From positions 1 to 39,807 of the forward strand of contig JAPKAY010000036.1 of NCBI GenBank assembly GCA_028825045.1: 39,807 bases of DNA. The letters are read 5' to 3'. Under the pieces are notes generated by a model. The model saw nothing but the letters and a program-made list of their open reading frames with translations, made no database searches and was not told the origin of the DNA. The position numbers were made by a program, and so were the translations under genes. Position 1 is the first letter of the stretch; each line of letters starts with the position of its first letter. Origin of the DNA: Halioglobus sp. Its GTDB lineage: Bacteria > Pseudomonadota > Gammaproteobacteria > Pseudomonadales > Halieaceae. Positions 1 to 11,403 of this stretch are shown here, in pieces.

Positions 1-1
1 A

Positions 2-1177
2 ATGTCTACGCGAGATGTGTTACGCACTACGCTGGACAGCGCACGACAGAAAGCCCGTCAGGATAAAGATCTGGCTCACCAGGTCGCCATGCGGCATCAA
101 TCGCTGGATACACAACTGAAGGCGATGCGTGACTCCATAGAGCGCACGGATCATCAGGTGGCACAACTGCGGGAAAGAAAAGAGAGCCTCTCGCTCGCTA
201 AAAATGAAAACGATAGTCCGTTGTCAGAATTACAATCCGAACTAGAGCAGCAGCTTGAGCTGCGCCTGCAGGCTGAGAGCGAATTGGGGGCGGCCAGGCA
301 GTTGGTCGCGGAGATAGAACATCAGTTGCGTGAGGCAGAGCAGCAGCGAGCGGCTATCGAACAGCGAGCGGAGATGACGCGCAGTGAGCTGGAGCGGCAA
401 CGACTAGCAAATCAAACGGTGACGGTGCAGCGGGACAGTATTCACAAGCAGTTGACTGAAGGCGAACATGTACTGGATGAAGTTTTACAGGGCATACCCG
501 AGGATGCGAATGAGCCCGAATGGCAGCGCTCTCTGGAGCGAGCGGCTAATCGTATCGCACGGTTGGGGCCAATCAACTTAGCCGCTATAGACGAGTTTAC
601 GCTACAGTCAGAGCGCAAAAACTACCTGGATGCTCAAAACGAGGATCTGGTGACGGCACTGGATACACTTGAATCGGCGATTCGTAAAATTGATAAAGAA
701 ACGCGAAATCGGTTCCGCGATACGTTTGAGCAGGTTAACACCGGACTTAAGGAGCTTTTCCCGCGGGTGTTTGGGGGTGGCAGCGCTTACCTTGAAATGA
801 CAGGAGATGACTTGCTCGATACCGGAATCAGCATAATGGCCAGGCCGCCGGGCAAAAAGAATGCGACTATACATTTGCTGTCAGGCGGTGAGAAAGCACT
901 GACGGCGATTGCTCTGGTGTTTTCTATCTTCCAGTTGAACCCGGCACCCTTTTGTATTCTGGACGAGGTAGATGCCCCTCTGGATGATGCTAATACCGGA
1001 CGATATGTACGGTTGGTAAAAGAGATGTCTGAGCAGGTGCAGTTCATTTTCATTACCCACAACAAAATCTCGATGGAATTTGCCGATCAGTTGATGGGCG
1101 TGACCATGCACGAGCCCGGTGTTTCTCGTTTGGTGTCGGTCGATGTGGAAGAGGCCGCTGCAATGGCGGCTAGTTGA
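2..1177 (+). CDS. smc: Chromosome partition protein Smc, C-terminal part (5' end outside window)
   Basis: This is the last 391 residues of a structural-maintenance-of-chromosomes ATPase, which compacts and segregates the chromosome as a condensin-like dimer. The first about 190 residues are heptad-rich and full of Glu, Gln and Arg, as expected of the returning coiled-coil arm. The head half follows, with the ABC signature LSGGE at about residues 293-297 and the Walker B stretch [12 protein letters not shown] with D321/E322. The D-loop and the conserved FITHNK switch come next. Bacterial Smc is normally about 1150-1200 residues, so roughly two thirds lies upstream and the first ATG seen at base 2 is internal. 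The stop is 12 bases before zipA, so the two are probably cotranscribed, as in Pseudomonas. The identification is firm; only the missing 5' end limits it. Confidence 0.96.
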   Translation: MSTRDVLRTTLDSARQKARQDKDLAHQVAMRHQSLDTQLKAMRDSIERTDHQVAQLRERKESLSLAKNENDSPLSELQSELEQQLELRLQAESELGAARQLVAEIEHQLREAEQQRAAIEQRAEMTRSELERQRLANQTVTVQRDSIHKQLTEGEHVLDEVLQGIPEDANEPEWQRSLERAANRIARLGPINLAAIDEFTLQSERKNYLDAQNEDLVTALDTLESAIRKIDKETRNRFRDTFEQVNTGLKELFPRVFGGGSAYLEMTGDDLLDTGISIMARPPGKKNATIHLLSGGEKALTAIALVFSIFQLNPAPFCILDEVDAPLDDANTGRYVRLVKEMSEQVQFIFITHNKISMEFADQLMGVTMHEPGVSRLVSVDVEEAAAMAAS

Positions 1178-1189
1178 TCGGGTGGACAA

Positions 1190-4724
<3,535 letters not shown>

Positions 4725-4829
4725 TGATCGCCGGGAATCGGTAGTTCAAGATGAGGCACCAGTCTCACTAATATATCTAAGTGTCGGAAAAGTAACGTAA
4801 ATTCCCCTCTCGCTTTAATGAAAAAGCAT

Positions 4830-4859
4830 TTGACTTGTGAAACAATCATAGGCTTGTAT
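4830..4859 (+). promoter_or_regulatory. Possible sigma-70 promoter for korCAB
   Basis: TTGACT (4830-4835) is a good -35 match. The best -10 at a workable distance is TTGTAT (4854-4859, spacer 18), which matches only three consensus positions. A small hairpin GCTGC-TAAG-GCAGC follows at 4866-4879 in what would be the leader. The 191-base gap and the new operon make a promoter here likely, but its exact position is weakly supported. Confidence 0.3.
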
Positions 4860-4915
4860 GCGCGCGCTGCTAAGGCAGCCGGTTAATGTCGTAGACCACT
4901 AGTGAGCAAGGCCCC

Positions 4916-6694
4916 GTGAAGCCAACTGATATCAAGAACCCAGAATATTTCCACAAGGTAGTGGATTGCCAGCATGCCTGCCCGGCACATACGCCGGTTC
5001 CGGAATACATACGACTCATTGCGGCTGGACGTTACACCGAAGCTTACATGGTCAATTGGCATTCCAATGTTTTTCCCGGGATTTTGGGTCGAACCTGTGA
5101 TCGTCCCTGCGAGCCAGCGTGCCGTCGCGTCCGAGTGGAGGAGGAGCCCGTCGCGATATGCAGGCTCAAGCGTGTTGCAGCAGACAACAAGGAAAATATT
5201 ACTGCGCTCCTGCCTGCGATACCCAAAAAGAAAAATGGTAAACGCATCGCCATGATTGGTGCAGGCCCCGCCTCGCTCACTGTTGCGCGCGATCTGGCGC
5301 CACTGGGTTATAGCATCGATATCTACGATAACCAGTTTGCCGGTGGCGGTATGATGCGCAGCCAGATACCGTCCTTTCGACTGCCAGTTAGTGTGCTGGA
5401 CGAAGAGGTGAACTACATCCTTAGTATGGGGGTAGCCGCTACCTTTGACGTTCAAGTCGACAGTCTCAAGGAAATTCTTAACAAAGATTATGATGCCGTG
5501 TTTGTCGGCACCGGCGCGCCCCGCGGTAAGGGTCTGAATTTGCCGGGGCTGGAAGACGCTATGGATAACGTGTACCTGGGCATTGACTGGCTGTCCAGTG
5601 TGGCCTTTGAGCACACTGAATCCATAGGAAGACGAGTCATCGTGCTCGGTGGTGGGAACACTGCTATGGACTGTTGTCGCACGTCCAGGCGTGTGGGTGG
5701 AGAGGACGTGCGTGTGGTCGTGCGTAGTCCCTTCGAAGATATGAAGGCCTCGCCCTGGGAGAAAGCAGATGCCGCACACGAAGGCATTCCGATTTATAAC
5801 AACCATGTTCCCAAAGAATTTGTGGTGGAAGAGGGTAAGCTCAAGGGTATGACCTTTGAGAAGGTTGAAGCCATATACGACGACGAGGGTGCTCGCAGTC
5901 TGGTGCCCACCGGTGAAGATTTGGTATTTATGGAAGCTGATGATGTGCTGATGGCTATCGGGCAGGAAAATGCCTTCCCCTGGGTAGAGCGCGATCTGGG
6001 TATCGAATTTGACAAGTGGGAAATGCCCGTAGTGAACAAGGAAACTTTTCAGTCCACGAATGAAAAGGTCTTCTTCGGTGGAGACTCTGCCTTTGGTCCG
6101 GAAAATATCATCACTGCGGTCGCCCATGGCCATCAGGCCGCCGTGAGCATCGATTTGTTTTGTCGAGGTGAGTCAGTGCAGGACAGGCCTCCGCCTCATG
6201 TCACGCTGGCCAGCCAGAAAATGGGCGTGCATGAGTGGAGTTATGACAATGCCGTCGCGGTAGATGAGCGCTATATCGTGCCAATGGCCCCTCTGGCGGA
6301 GACGTTGAAAGATCGAAAGGTGGAAGTTGAGCTTGGGTTTGATGCCGCCACCGGTTATAAAGAGGCCGAGCGTTGCCTCAATTGTGATGCGCAGACTGTA
6401 TTTGATGAGGTGCGTTGTATCGAGTGCGATGCGTGTGTCGATATTTGTCCTACCGATTGCATAAGTTTCGTTTCCAACGGCGAAGAGGAGGAGCTGCGGG
6501 CTCGCTTGGCCGCGCCTGCGAACAACCTGGCGCAAGATCTCTATGTCTCCGCCGACCTTCCCACTATGCGTGTCATGGTTAAGGATGAGGATGTGTGTCT
6601 GCACTGTGGGCTATGTGCCGAACGCTGTCCTACCACTGCTTGGGATATGCAGAAGTTCTTATACAATGTCAGTCAGGCGGGAGAGCGCGGATGA
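4916..6694 (+). CDS. korC: GltD-like FAD/Fe-S NAD(P)H oxidoreductase subunit of 2-oxoacid oxidoreductase (KorC-like)
   Basis: The 592-residue flavoprotein probably passes electrons between the korAB enzyme and NADP(H). The N-terminus has the GltD-type cysteine set (C18, C22; C61, C65, C69 in GRTCDRPCEPAC). An FAD-binding GAGPAS follows at 115-120, then a second dinucleotide site GGGNTA at 245-250, and FFGGD at 386-390. Beyond the GltD-like core a ferredoxin module is fused at the C-terminus, with C501-x2-C504-x2-C507-x3-C511 and C561-x2-C564-x2-C567-x3-C571, two [4Fe-4S] sites. The start is GTG 4916: an in-frame stop lies just upstream and no ATG intervenes, with AAGG as ribosome-binding site. 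The stop overlaps the korA start (ATGA). No glutamate synthase large subunit is nearby, so a GltD role is unlikely. The symbol follows the Azoarcus-type three-subunit enzyme and is inferred. Confidence 0.8.
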   Translation: MKPTDIKNPEYFHKVVDCQHACPAHTPVPEYIRLIAAGRYTEAYMVNWHSNVFPGILGRTCDRPCEPACRRVRVEEEPVAICRLKRVAADNKENITALLPAIPKKKNGKRIAMIGAGPASLTVARDLAPLGYSIDIYDNQFAGGGMMRSQIPSFRLPVSVLDEEVNYILSMGVAATFDVQVDSLKEILNKDYDAVFVGTGAPRGKGLNLPGLEDAMDNVYLGIDWLSSVAFEHTESIGRRVIVLGGGNTAMDCCRTSRRVGGEDVRVVVRSPFEDMKASPWEKADAAHEGIPIYNNHVPKEFVVEEGKLKGMTFEKVEAIYDDEGARSLVPTGEDLVFMEADDVLMAIGQENAFPWVERDLGIEFDKWEMPVVNKETFQSTNEKVFFGGDSAFGPENIITAVAHGHQAAVSIDLFCRGESVQDRPPPHVTLASQKMGVHEWSYDNAVAVDERYIVPMAPLAETLKDRKVEVELGFDAATGYKEAERCLNCDAQTVFDEVRCIECDACVDICPTDCISFVSNGEEEELRARLAAPANNLAQDLYVSADLPTMRVMVKDEDVCLHCGLCAERCPTTAWDMQKFLYNVSQAGERG

Positions 6695-8553
6695 GCCGCT
6701 TGGAGTCCGTCAACGACTTTGTTATAAAGTTTGCCAATGTCAACGGCACCGGTTCTGCCAGTGCCAACAATCTGTTTGCCAAAGCTATATTCCGGATGGG
6801 TATTCCGGTATCACCCAAGAATATCTTTCCCTCCAATATTCAGGGGTTGCCCACCTGGTATGAAGTTCGAATAAACGATAGGGGGTATCTCGGTCGGCGT
6901 GGAGGCATAGACATTGCGCTCTCGGTAAATCCACAAAGTATGGCGCAGGATATTCGCGAAGTTGAGCCGGGCGGCTACTTTATCTACGATAACACGAAGC
7001 CTTTGGATCTTCGCTTGCTGCGCGATGATGTCAATATTATTGGCATACCGCTGACACAAATTTGTAACGAGCAGTATGACGACCCGCGGCAGCGACAATT
7101 GTTTAAGAACGTAATATACGTTGGTGCTCTTGCGGCGCTTCTCGATATGGACTTCAAAGTATTAACCGCCTTGGTGGGAGATCAGTTCAAGGGTAAGAAG
7201 AAACTGGTACTGCCCAACATCCACGCATTGGAGCTGGGGCATCAATACGCACGCACGCATCTGGATTGCCCCATTGGTATTCGCGTAGAGCAAAGCGATA
7301 AGGTCGGCGACAAAATCTTGCTTGATGGAAATACTGCCCTGGGGCTGGGAGCGCTTTACGGGGGTGCCACCGTGGCAGCCTGGTACCCAATAACGCCCTC
7401 TACTTCTGTGGTGGAGGCGTTTGAGAAGTACGCCAAGCGGGTTCGAATCGACCCAGGTACCGGTCAGCGCAATTACGCGATCGTGCAAGCCGAAGACGAG
7501 TTGTCTGCTATCGGCATGGCGATTGGCGCTAGCTGGAATGGCGCTCGCGCCTTTACTGCTACTTCCGGCCCCGGCGTGTCACTTATGAGTGAGTTTTTAG
7601 GCCTTGCCTACTTCGCTGAAATACCCACGGTTTTGTTCAATGTACAACGTGCAGGCCCATCCACAGGCATGCCGACCCGAACCCAGCAATCGGATATTCT
7701 GGCCTGTGCCTACGCTTCTCATGGCGATACCAAGCAGGTGCTGCTATTTCCCTCGACGCCAAAGGAGTGTTTCGACTTTGGTGCGATGTCATTTGATTTG
7801 GCAGAACGACTGCAGACGCCCATCATCCTTATGACTGATCTGGATTTGGGCATGAATGACAACATGTCCGAGCCCCTGGCCTGGGACGATGAGCGGAAAT
7901 ATGACCGCGGTAAAGTCATAACGGCGGAGCAACTGGAAAGCGGTGTGGAGTTTGGGCGTTACCTGGATGTGGATGGTGATGCCATTTGCTACCGAACGTA
8001 TCCGGGCACTCATCCTACGAAAGGCGCATTTTTTACCCGTGGCACCTCTCGGGACGAGTATGCGGTTTATACTGAAAAAGGTGAGGCCTACGAAGCCAAT
8101 ATGCTACGGCTTCTGCGTAAGTGGGATACGATTAATGAGCACGTCCCGCCACCCATCACACATGATTGCGGCCGGGAGACTGATACGGCTGTGTTGTTCT
8201 TCGGTACTAGCGAGGAATCATCCAGGGAGGCATTGGACTCTCTCGCCGCAGAGAATATTTTCATGAATGCGATGCGGGTGAGAGCATTTCCGTTCAATGA
8301 TGAAGTTCAGAAGTTTATTGAGCGGCATAAGCAGGTTTTCGTAATAGAGCAAAATCGAGATGCACAATTTCGGACCCTGCTGATGGCGGAGTTTGAATTT
8401 GGGCCAGACATATTGAAGTCTGTATTGTGTTTCGATGGAACCCCCATCAGCGCCCGCAATATTCGCAAACAAATCAAAAAACATCTTAATGGTGACAATG
8501 TCTTGCCACTACACCGCAAGATCGCCTCGATTCGGGCGGGAGAATCACAATGA
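6691..8553 (+). CDS. korA: 2-oxoacid:ferredoxin oxidoreductase, fused gamma-alpha subunit (KorA-like)
   Basis: The 620-residue protein joins two modules of the 2-oxoacid:ferredoxin oxidoreductase family. The gamma domain (about residues 8-190) begins with the NVNGTGSASANNLFAKAIFRMG region. The alpha domain (from about 210) has the hallmark YPITPSTS at about 232-239, then a conserved TSGPGVSLM segment and RAGPSTGMPTRTQQSD. This gamma-alpha fusion is the Halobacterium/Thauera-type arrangement. The start was set at ATG 6691, which overlaps the korC stop as ATGA, although the frame stays open 32 codons further upstream. The last four bases overlap korB in the same way, so all three subunits are translationally coupled and expected in one complex. 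The substrate is not readable with certainty: 2-oxoglutarate is favoured by the subunit architecture, and other 2-oxoacids are possible. Confidence 0.85.
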   Translation: MSRLESVNDFVIKFANVNGTGSASANNLFAKAIFRMGIPVSPKNIFPSNIQGLPTWYEVRINDRGYLGRRGGIDIALSVNPQSMAQDIREVEPGGYFIYDNTKPLDLRLLRDDVNIIGIPLTQICNEQYDDPRQRQLFKNVIYVGALAALLDMDFKVLTALVGDQFKGKKKLVLPNIHALELGHQYARTHLDCPIGIRVEQSDKVGDKILLDGNTALGLGALYGGATVAAWYPITPSTSVVEAFEKYAKRVRIDPGTGQRNYAIVQAEDELSAIGMAIGASWNGARAFTATSGPGVSLMSEFLGLAYFAEIPTVLFNVQRAGPSTGMPTRTQQSDILACAYASHGDTKQVLLFPSTPKECFDFGAMSFDLAERLQTPIILMTDLDLGMNDNMSEPLAWDDERKYDRGKVITAEQLESGVEFGRYLDVDGDAICYRTYPGTHPTKGAFFTRGTSRDEYAVYTEKGEAYEANMLRLLRKWDTINEHVPPPITHDCGRETDTAVLFFGTSEESSREALDSLAAENIFMNAMRVRAFPFNDEVQKFIERHKQVFVIEQNRDAQFRTLLMAEFEFGPDILKSVLCFDGTPISARNIRKQIKKHLNGDNVLPLHRKIASIRAGESQ

Positions 8554-9602
8554 GTTATCAGGTACCCAAATTTCGACACCCCGGGCTGCCCCTGAATGAA
8601 TTGGGCTATACCAAGGCTGATTATGAGGGGGCTATCTCCACCCTGTGTGCAGGTTGTGGCCACGATTCAATCAGCGGGGCTATTGTGCGGGCTTGTCATG
8701 AGATGTCTATTGAGCCCCATAAAATTGCCAAACTCTCCGGAATAGGGTGTTCCTCAAAAGCGCCGACCTATTTCTTGGGAAATTCGCACGGATTTAACGC
8801 TGTCCATGGGCGCATGCCCTCGGTGGTGACGGGCGCAGCCCTGGCTAACCGGGAACTCTTATATATGGGTGTCTCTGGCGATGGGGATACGGCGTCTATC
8901 GGGATGGGGCAGTTTGCGCACGCCGCCAGACGTAATCTCAACATGGTCTATATCGTGATGAACAACGGTTGCTATGGACTGACCAAGGGGCAGGATTCGG
9001 CTACGGCCGATAGAGGATCGGCCACCAAAAAGGGTGACCCCAACATCTATAGCGCCATTGATCTGTGTGGTACCGCACTTCAAATGGGCGCGACCTTTGT
9101 GGCCCGAAGCTTTTCCGGAGACAAGGAGCAGTTGGTGCCATTAATCAAAGCCGCCATTTCACACCGCGGTTTTGCCCTTATTGATGTGGTCTCTCCCTGT
9201 GTCACGTTTAACAACAACCCTCAGTCCACCAAAAGCTATGAATTTGTGCGTGAGCATTCCGAGGCAACCGGAACCATCGACTTTGTGCCCTTGAAGAAGG
9301 AAATCACGGCTGAATACCAGGCCGGCCAAAGCTATGAAGTGACTATGCACGATGGATCGTCCATTCATCTGTATAAGGTTGATGAAACACTCGACCCGTT
9401 TGATCGTCGATCAGCTATCTCTACGCTTGAGGAGCATCGCTACACCGGCAATATACTCACTGGCCTGATCTACATGAATAAAGACTCTCGTGATTTGCAC
9501 GAAGTGATGGATACTTCCCAGCGGCCGCTGAATCAGTTGGATGAGGCAGATTTGTGTCCGGGGAACAAAATGCTACTGAACATCAATGCAAGTTTGCGCT
9601 AG
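8550..9602 (+). CDS. korB: 2-oxoacid:ferredoxin oxidoreductase, beta (ThDP-binding) subunit (KorB-like)
   Basis: This 350-residue subunit carries thiamine diphosphate and one iron-sulfur cluster. The cysteines C33 and C36 (LCAGCGH), C67 (GIGCSS) and C217 (SPCVTF) form the usual four-ligand pattern for a single [4Fe-4S]. The diphosphate/Mg2+ motif is GDGDTASIG (110-118), continued by MNNGCYGLTKGQ at about 137-148. The GLTKGQ form is the version I associate with Halobacterium- and Thauera-type enzymes lacking a ferredoxin-like insertion, consistent with the ferredoxin module being placed on KorC here. It starts with an ATGA overlap on korA and ends 28 bases before a strong terminator. With KorA it should catalyse CoA-dependent oxidative decarboxylation of a 2-oxoacid, or the reverse, in the cytoplasm. 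Confidence 0.87.
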   Translation: MSYQVPKFRHPGLPLNELGYTKADYEGAISTLCAGCGHDSISGAIVRACHEMSIEPHKIAKLSGIGCSSKAPTYFLGNSHGFNAVHGRMPSVVTGAALANRELLYMGVSGDGDTASIGMGQFAHAARRNLNMVYIVMNNGCYGLTKGQDSATADRGSATKKGDPNIYSAIDLCGTALQMGATFVARSFSGDKEQLVPLIKAAISHRGFALIDVVSPCVTFNNNPQSTKSYEFVREHSEATGTIDFVPLKKEITAEYQAGQSYEVTMHDGSSIHLYKVDETLDPFDRRSAISTLEEHRYTGNILTGLIYMNKDSRDLHEVMDTSQRPLNQLDEADLCPGNKMLLNINASLR

Positions 9603-9629
9603 CCTGGCGGAGATGCCAACCAGTCCAAG

Positions 9630-9652
9630 GCCGACGCAACGTCGGCTTTTTT
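9630..9652 (+). terminator. Rho-independent terminator of korCAB
   Basis: A perfect 7-bp stem GCCGACG (9630-9636) / CGTCGGC (9640-9646) with a CAA loop is followed by six T residues. It lies 28 bases after the korB stop and separates the operon from the porin gene. Confidence 0.92.
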
Positions 9653-9707
9653 ATACATTTTTATTGTATCGAACGCGTCTCTTTTCATGTGTGTGGCGTC
9701 AGCCACC

Positions 9708-9775
9708 TTGGCACAAAATGACCTGACTCACTAAGAGAGACTGCTGCTACTTTTAAACTGAAGCAGAGCAGTCTC
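9708..9775 (+). promoter_or_regulatory. Porin upstream region: -35-like box and long leader hairpin
   Basis: TTGGCA at 9708-9713 is a good -35 box, but the -10 that follows (around 9732) is poor. Directly after it, GAGACTGCT (9737-9745) and AGCAGTCTC (9767-9775) form a perfect 9-bp inverted repeat around 21 bases. A smaller GTGGC-GTCA-GCCAC hairpin lies just upstream at 9693-9706. No T-run follows, so the large hairpin is not a terminator. It may be a protein-binding operator or a structured part of the porin 5' leader. Confidence 0.45.
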
Positions 9776-9872
9776 GATATGAGGATGTCCAGCACCGAAA
9801 AGACGGTCAGGGATATCCGTGCAATGCACATGGCACTGTGTGCAGGATGAAGCGGTTAATAGGGGAAACACA

Positions 9873-11126
9873 ATGAAGAAGGTACTTTCAGTAGCAGTGG
9901 CCACTATCTTGTTTGGAAGTGTTGCTGTGACGGCGAGCGTTCCCGAGGCAGAGTGGGAGCAGTTTAAGGCGCAATTTGCAGCTATGAGTAAACGCGTGAG
10001 CGCGCTGGAGGTTGAAAACCAGAAGTTGCGAGACGTCAGCAAGCAGACCGTAAAGGTGGAAGATCTCGCGGCAACCAATACCGAGCTGAATACACTGAAA
10101 AAGCAAAACTCTGAAACATCCTGGGCCGAAAAGATTAAATGGAAGGGCGATTACCGGTTCCGTTACGAAACTACCGATCAACAGGGCATGGATGATCGTG
10201 AGCGCTGGCGTATTCGAGCTAGACCAGCCCTGGTCGCCAAAATCAGCGACACTACCGAAGTGGGTTTTGGCCTCGCTACCGGCGGCGACGACCCCGTATC
10301 GAGTAATCAGACTTTGGGCGACGGTAGTACCAGTAAAAAGATTAATCTGGATCTTGCGTATGCCACCTGGCGGCCAATCAAAAACACGTATGTTACGGCT
10401 GGTATTTTCTCCAATCCCTATTATCGGGTGCAGAAGAGTCAGCTGGTTTTTGACGGGGACTACCGTGGGGAAGGTATCGCTATAGGCTGGGCCAACGACA
10501 TGTTTTTTGCCAATGCGGGATACAATTTTATTGAAAGCGACAGTAGCGAGGGAGATTATGGGGTATGGCTTGCTCAGCTTGGGGCCACTTTCACACCCTT
10601 TGACGGTGCCAGTTTGACTGCATCTGCGGGGTACCTTGATATACCCACCGCAGGAGAGGCAGCCATATTCGATGACGGATTCTTTGGAAACTCTTTCGTG
10701 GTTGAAAATGGTGTGCAGGTCTATGAATATGACTATAAGCTGACAACTGCCTCATTAAAGCTTGTCTTAAGCGTGTTCGACACGCCCCTGGCGTTTTACA
10801 CCCATTACGTTAGAAACAGTGACCCGGATGATCTCGATACCGGGTATTTAGCGGGTCTTCAGCTTGGTAGCGCAACGAAGAAGGGTAGTTGGCAGGTGCT
10901 CTATCAGTACGAGAAGCTGGAGGCGAACGCTACTCTCGGGCTTGTGACTGATTCAGACTTTGCCGGTGGTGGTACCGATGGTAAAGGGAGCCGGATCGGC
11001 GCGAAGTATGCGATCGACGACAAATGGTATGTGGGGGCAACGTATTTTGATAATTCAACCGGCTTTGATTTGGGTGACAATGCAGATTACAAGCGGCTGC
11101 AGGTAGATACCGGGTTTAAATACTAG
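9873..11126 (+). CDS. Putative outer-membrane porin
   Basis: The 417-residue product starts at ATG 9873 behind AGGGGAA. It has a clear signal peptide (MKKVLSVAVATILFGSVAVTAS, mature about residue 23). About 60 residues of Glu/Lys/Gln-rich coiled coil follow (residues 25-85), as in porins that trimerise or contact peptidoglycan through an N-terminal helix. The rest alternates short polar turns and aromatic-rich strands: WKGDYRFRYE, INLDLAYATW, YVTAGIFSNPYYR, FFANAGYNF, WYVGATYFDNST. It ends in GFKY, with the terminal aromatic residue recognised by the BAM machinery. This fits the 'putative porin' family (Porin_5-like), and the substrate cannot be read. An open frame extends 18 codons upstream, but signal peptide and ribosome-binding site fix the start. 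It is probably monocistronic. Confidence 0.85.
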   Translation: MKKVLSVAVATILFGSVAVTASVPEAEWEQFKAQFAAMSKRVSALEVENQKLRDVSKQTVKVEDLAATNTELNTLKKQNSETSWAEKIKWKGDYRFRYETTDQQGMDDRERWRIRARPALVAKISDTTEVGFGLATGGDDPVSSNQTLGDGSTSKKINLDLAYATWRPIKNTYVTAGIFSNPYYRVQKSQLVFDGDYRGEGIAIGWANDMFFANAGYNFIESDSSEGDYGVWLAQLGATFTPFDGASLTASAGYLDIPTAGEAAIFDDGFFGNSFVVENGVQVYEYDYKLTTASLKLVLSVFDTPLAFYTHYVRNSDPDDLDTGYLAGLQLGSATKKGSWQVLYQYEKLEANATLGLVTDSDFAGGGTDGKGSRIGAKYAIDDKWYVGATYFDNSTGFDLGDNADYKRLQVDTGFKY

Positions 11127-11181
11127 TGGTCTGGTGACTGGCGGGGTGCAGAAGCGGCCGGGCGCTGGCTCTACTAAGTAT

Positions 11182-11209
11182 TTGCATCAAAGTGAAGCTC
11201 CGGTACAAT
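11182..11209 (+). promoter_or_regulatory. Promoter of tRNA-Glu
   Basis: TTGCAT (11182-11187), a 16-base spacer and TACAAT (11204-11209; five of six matches) precede the tRNA by 34 bases. The G/C-rich stretch GCAGCGGC just after the -10 resembles the discriminator of stable-RNA promoters under stringent control. Confidence 0.6.
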
Positions 11210-11243
11210 GCAGCGGCTTTTGTTGCACGTCTAAAAGCGCTGC

Positions 11244-11319
11244 GTCCCCTTCGTCTAGTGGTCCAGGACACTGCCCTTTCACGGCGGTAACAGGGGTTCG
11301 AACCCCCTAGGGGACGCCA
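11244..11319 (+). tRNA. tRNA-Glu (anticodon UUC)
   Basis: The 76-base gene folds as a complete cloverleaf. The acceptor stem is GTCCCCT (11244-11250) with AGGGGAC (11309-11315). The anticodon stem CTGCC/GGCGG encloses the loop CTTTCAC, giving anticodon UUC. The T arm is CAGGGGTTCGAACCCCCT. The discriminator base is G and CCA is encoded. It has its own promoter and terminator and stands alone rather than in a tRNA array. Confidence 0.97.
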
Positions 11320-11330
11320 TTTTCTAAAAA

Positions 11331-11355
11331 AGCCCGGTACTTCTCCGGGCTTTTT
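11331..11355 (+). terminator. Rho-independent terminator after tRNA-Glu
   Basis: AGCCCGG (11331-11337) and CCGGGCT (11345-11351) form a 7-bp stem around a 7-base loop, followed by T residues and preceded by an A-run. It lies 12 bases after the tRNA and 48 bases before hisC. Confidence 0.92.
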
Positions 11356-11403
11356 GTTTTCATCAGCCGGCACGCTGAATTCGCTGTAAGGGTAGGGCAT
11401 ATC

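Noticed and set aside
4830..4850. Possible FNR/ANR box upstream of korC, which would suit an oxygen-sensitive enzyme
   Set aside because: The stretch has TTGAC on the left, but no ATCAA half-site four bases further on, so it does not fit TTGAT-N4-ATCAA.
4883..6133. A long minus-strand open frame (416 codons) opposite korC
   Set aside because: It lies antisense to a gene with full domain support, has a His- and Thr-rich composition typical of reverse reading of G/C-rich codons, and shows no recognisable motif.
4916..6694. Annotation as glutamate synthase small subunit (GltD)
   Set aside because: No gltB is adjacent, the protein has an additional two-cluster ferredoxin module, and it is translationally coupled to 2-oxoacid oxidoreductase subunits.
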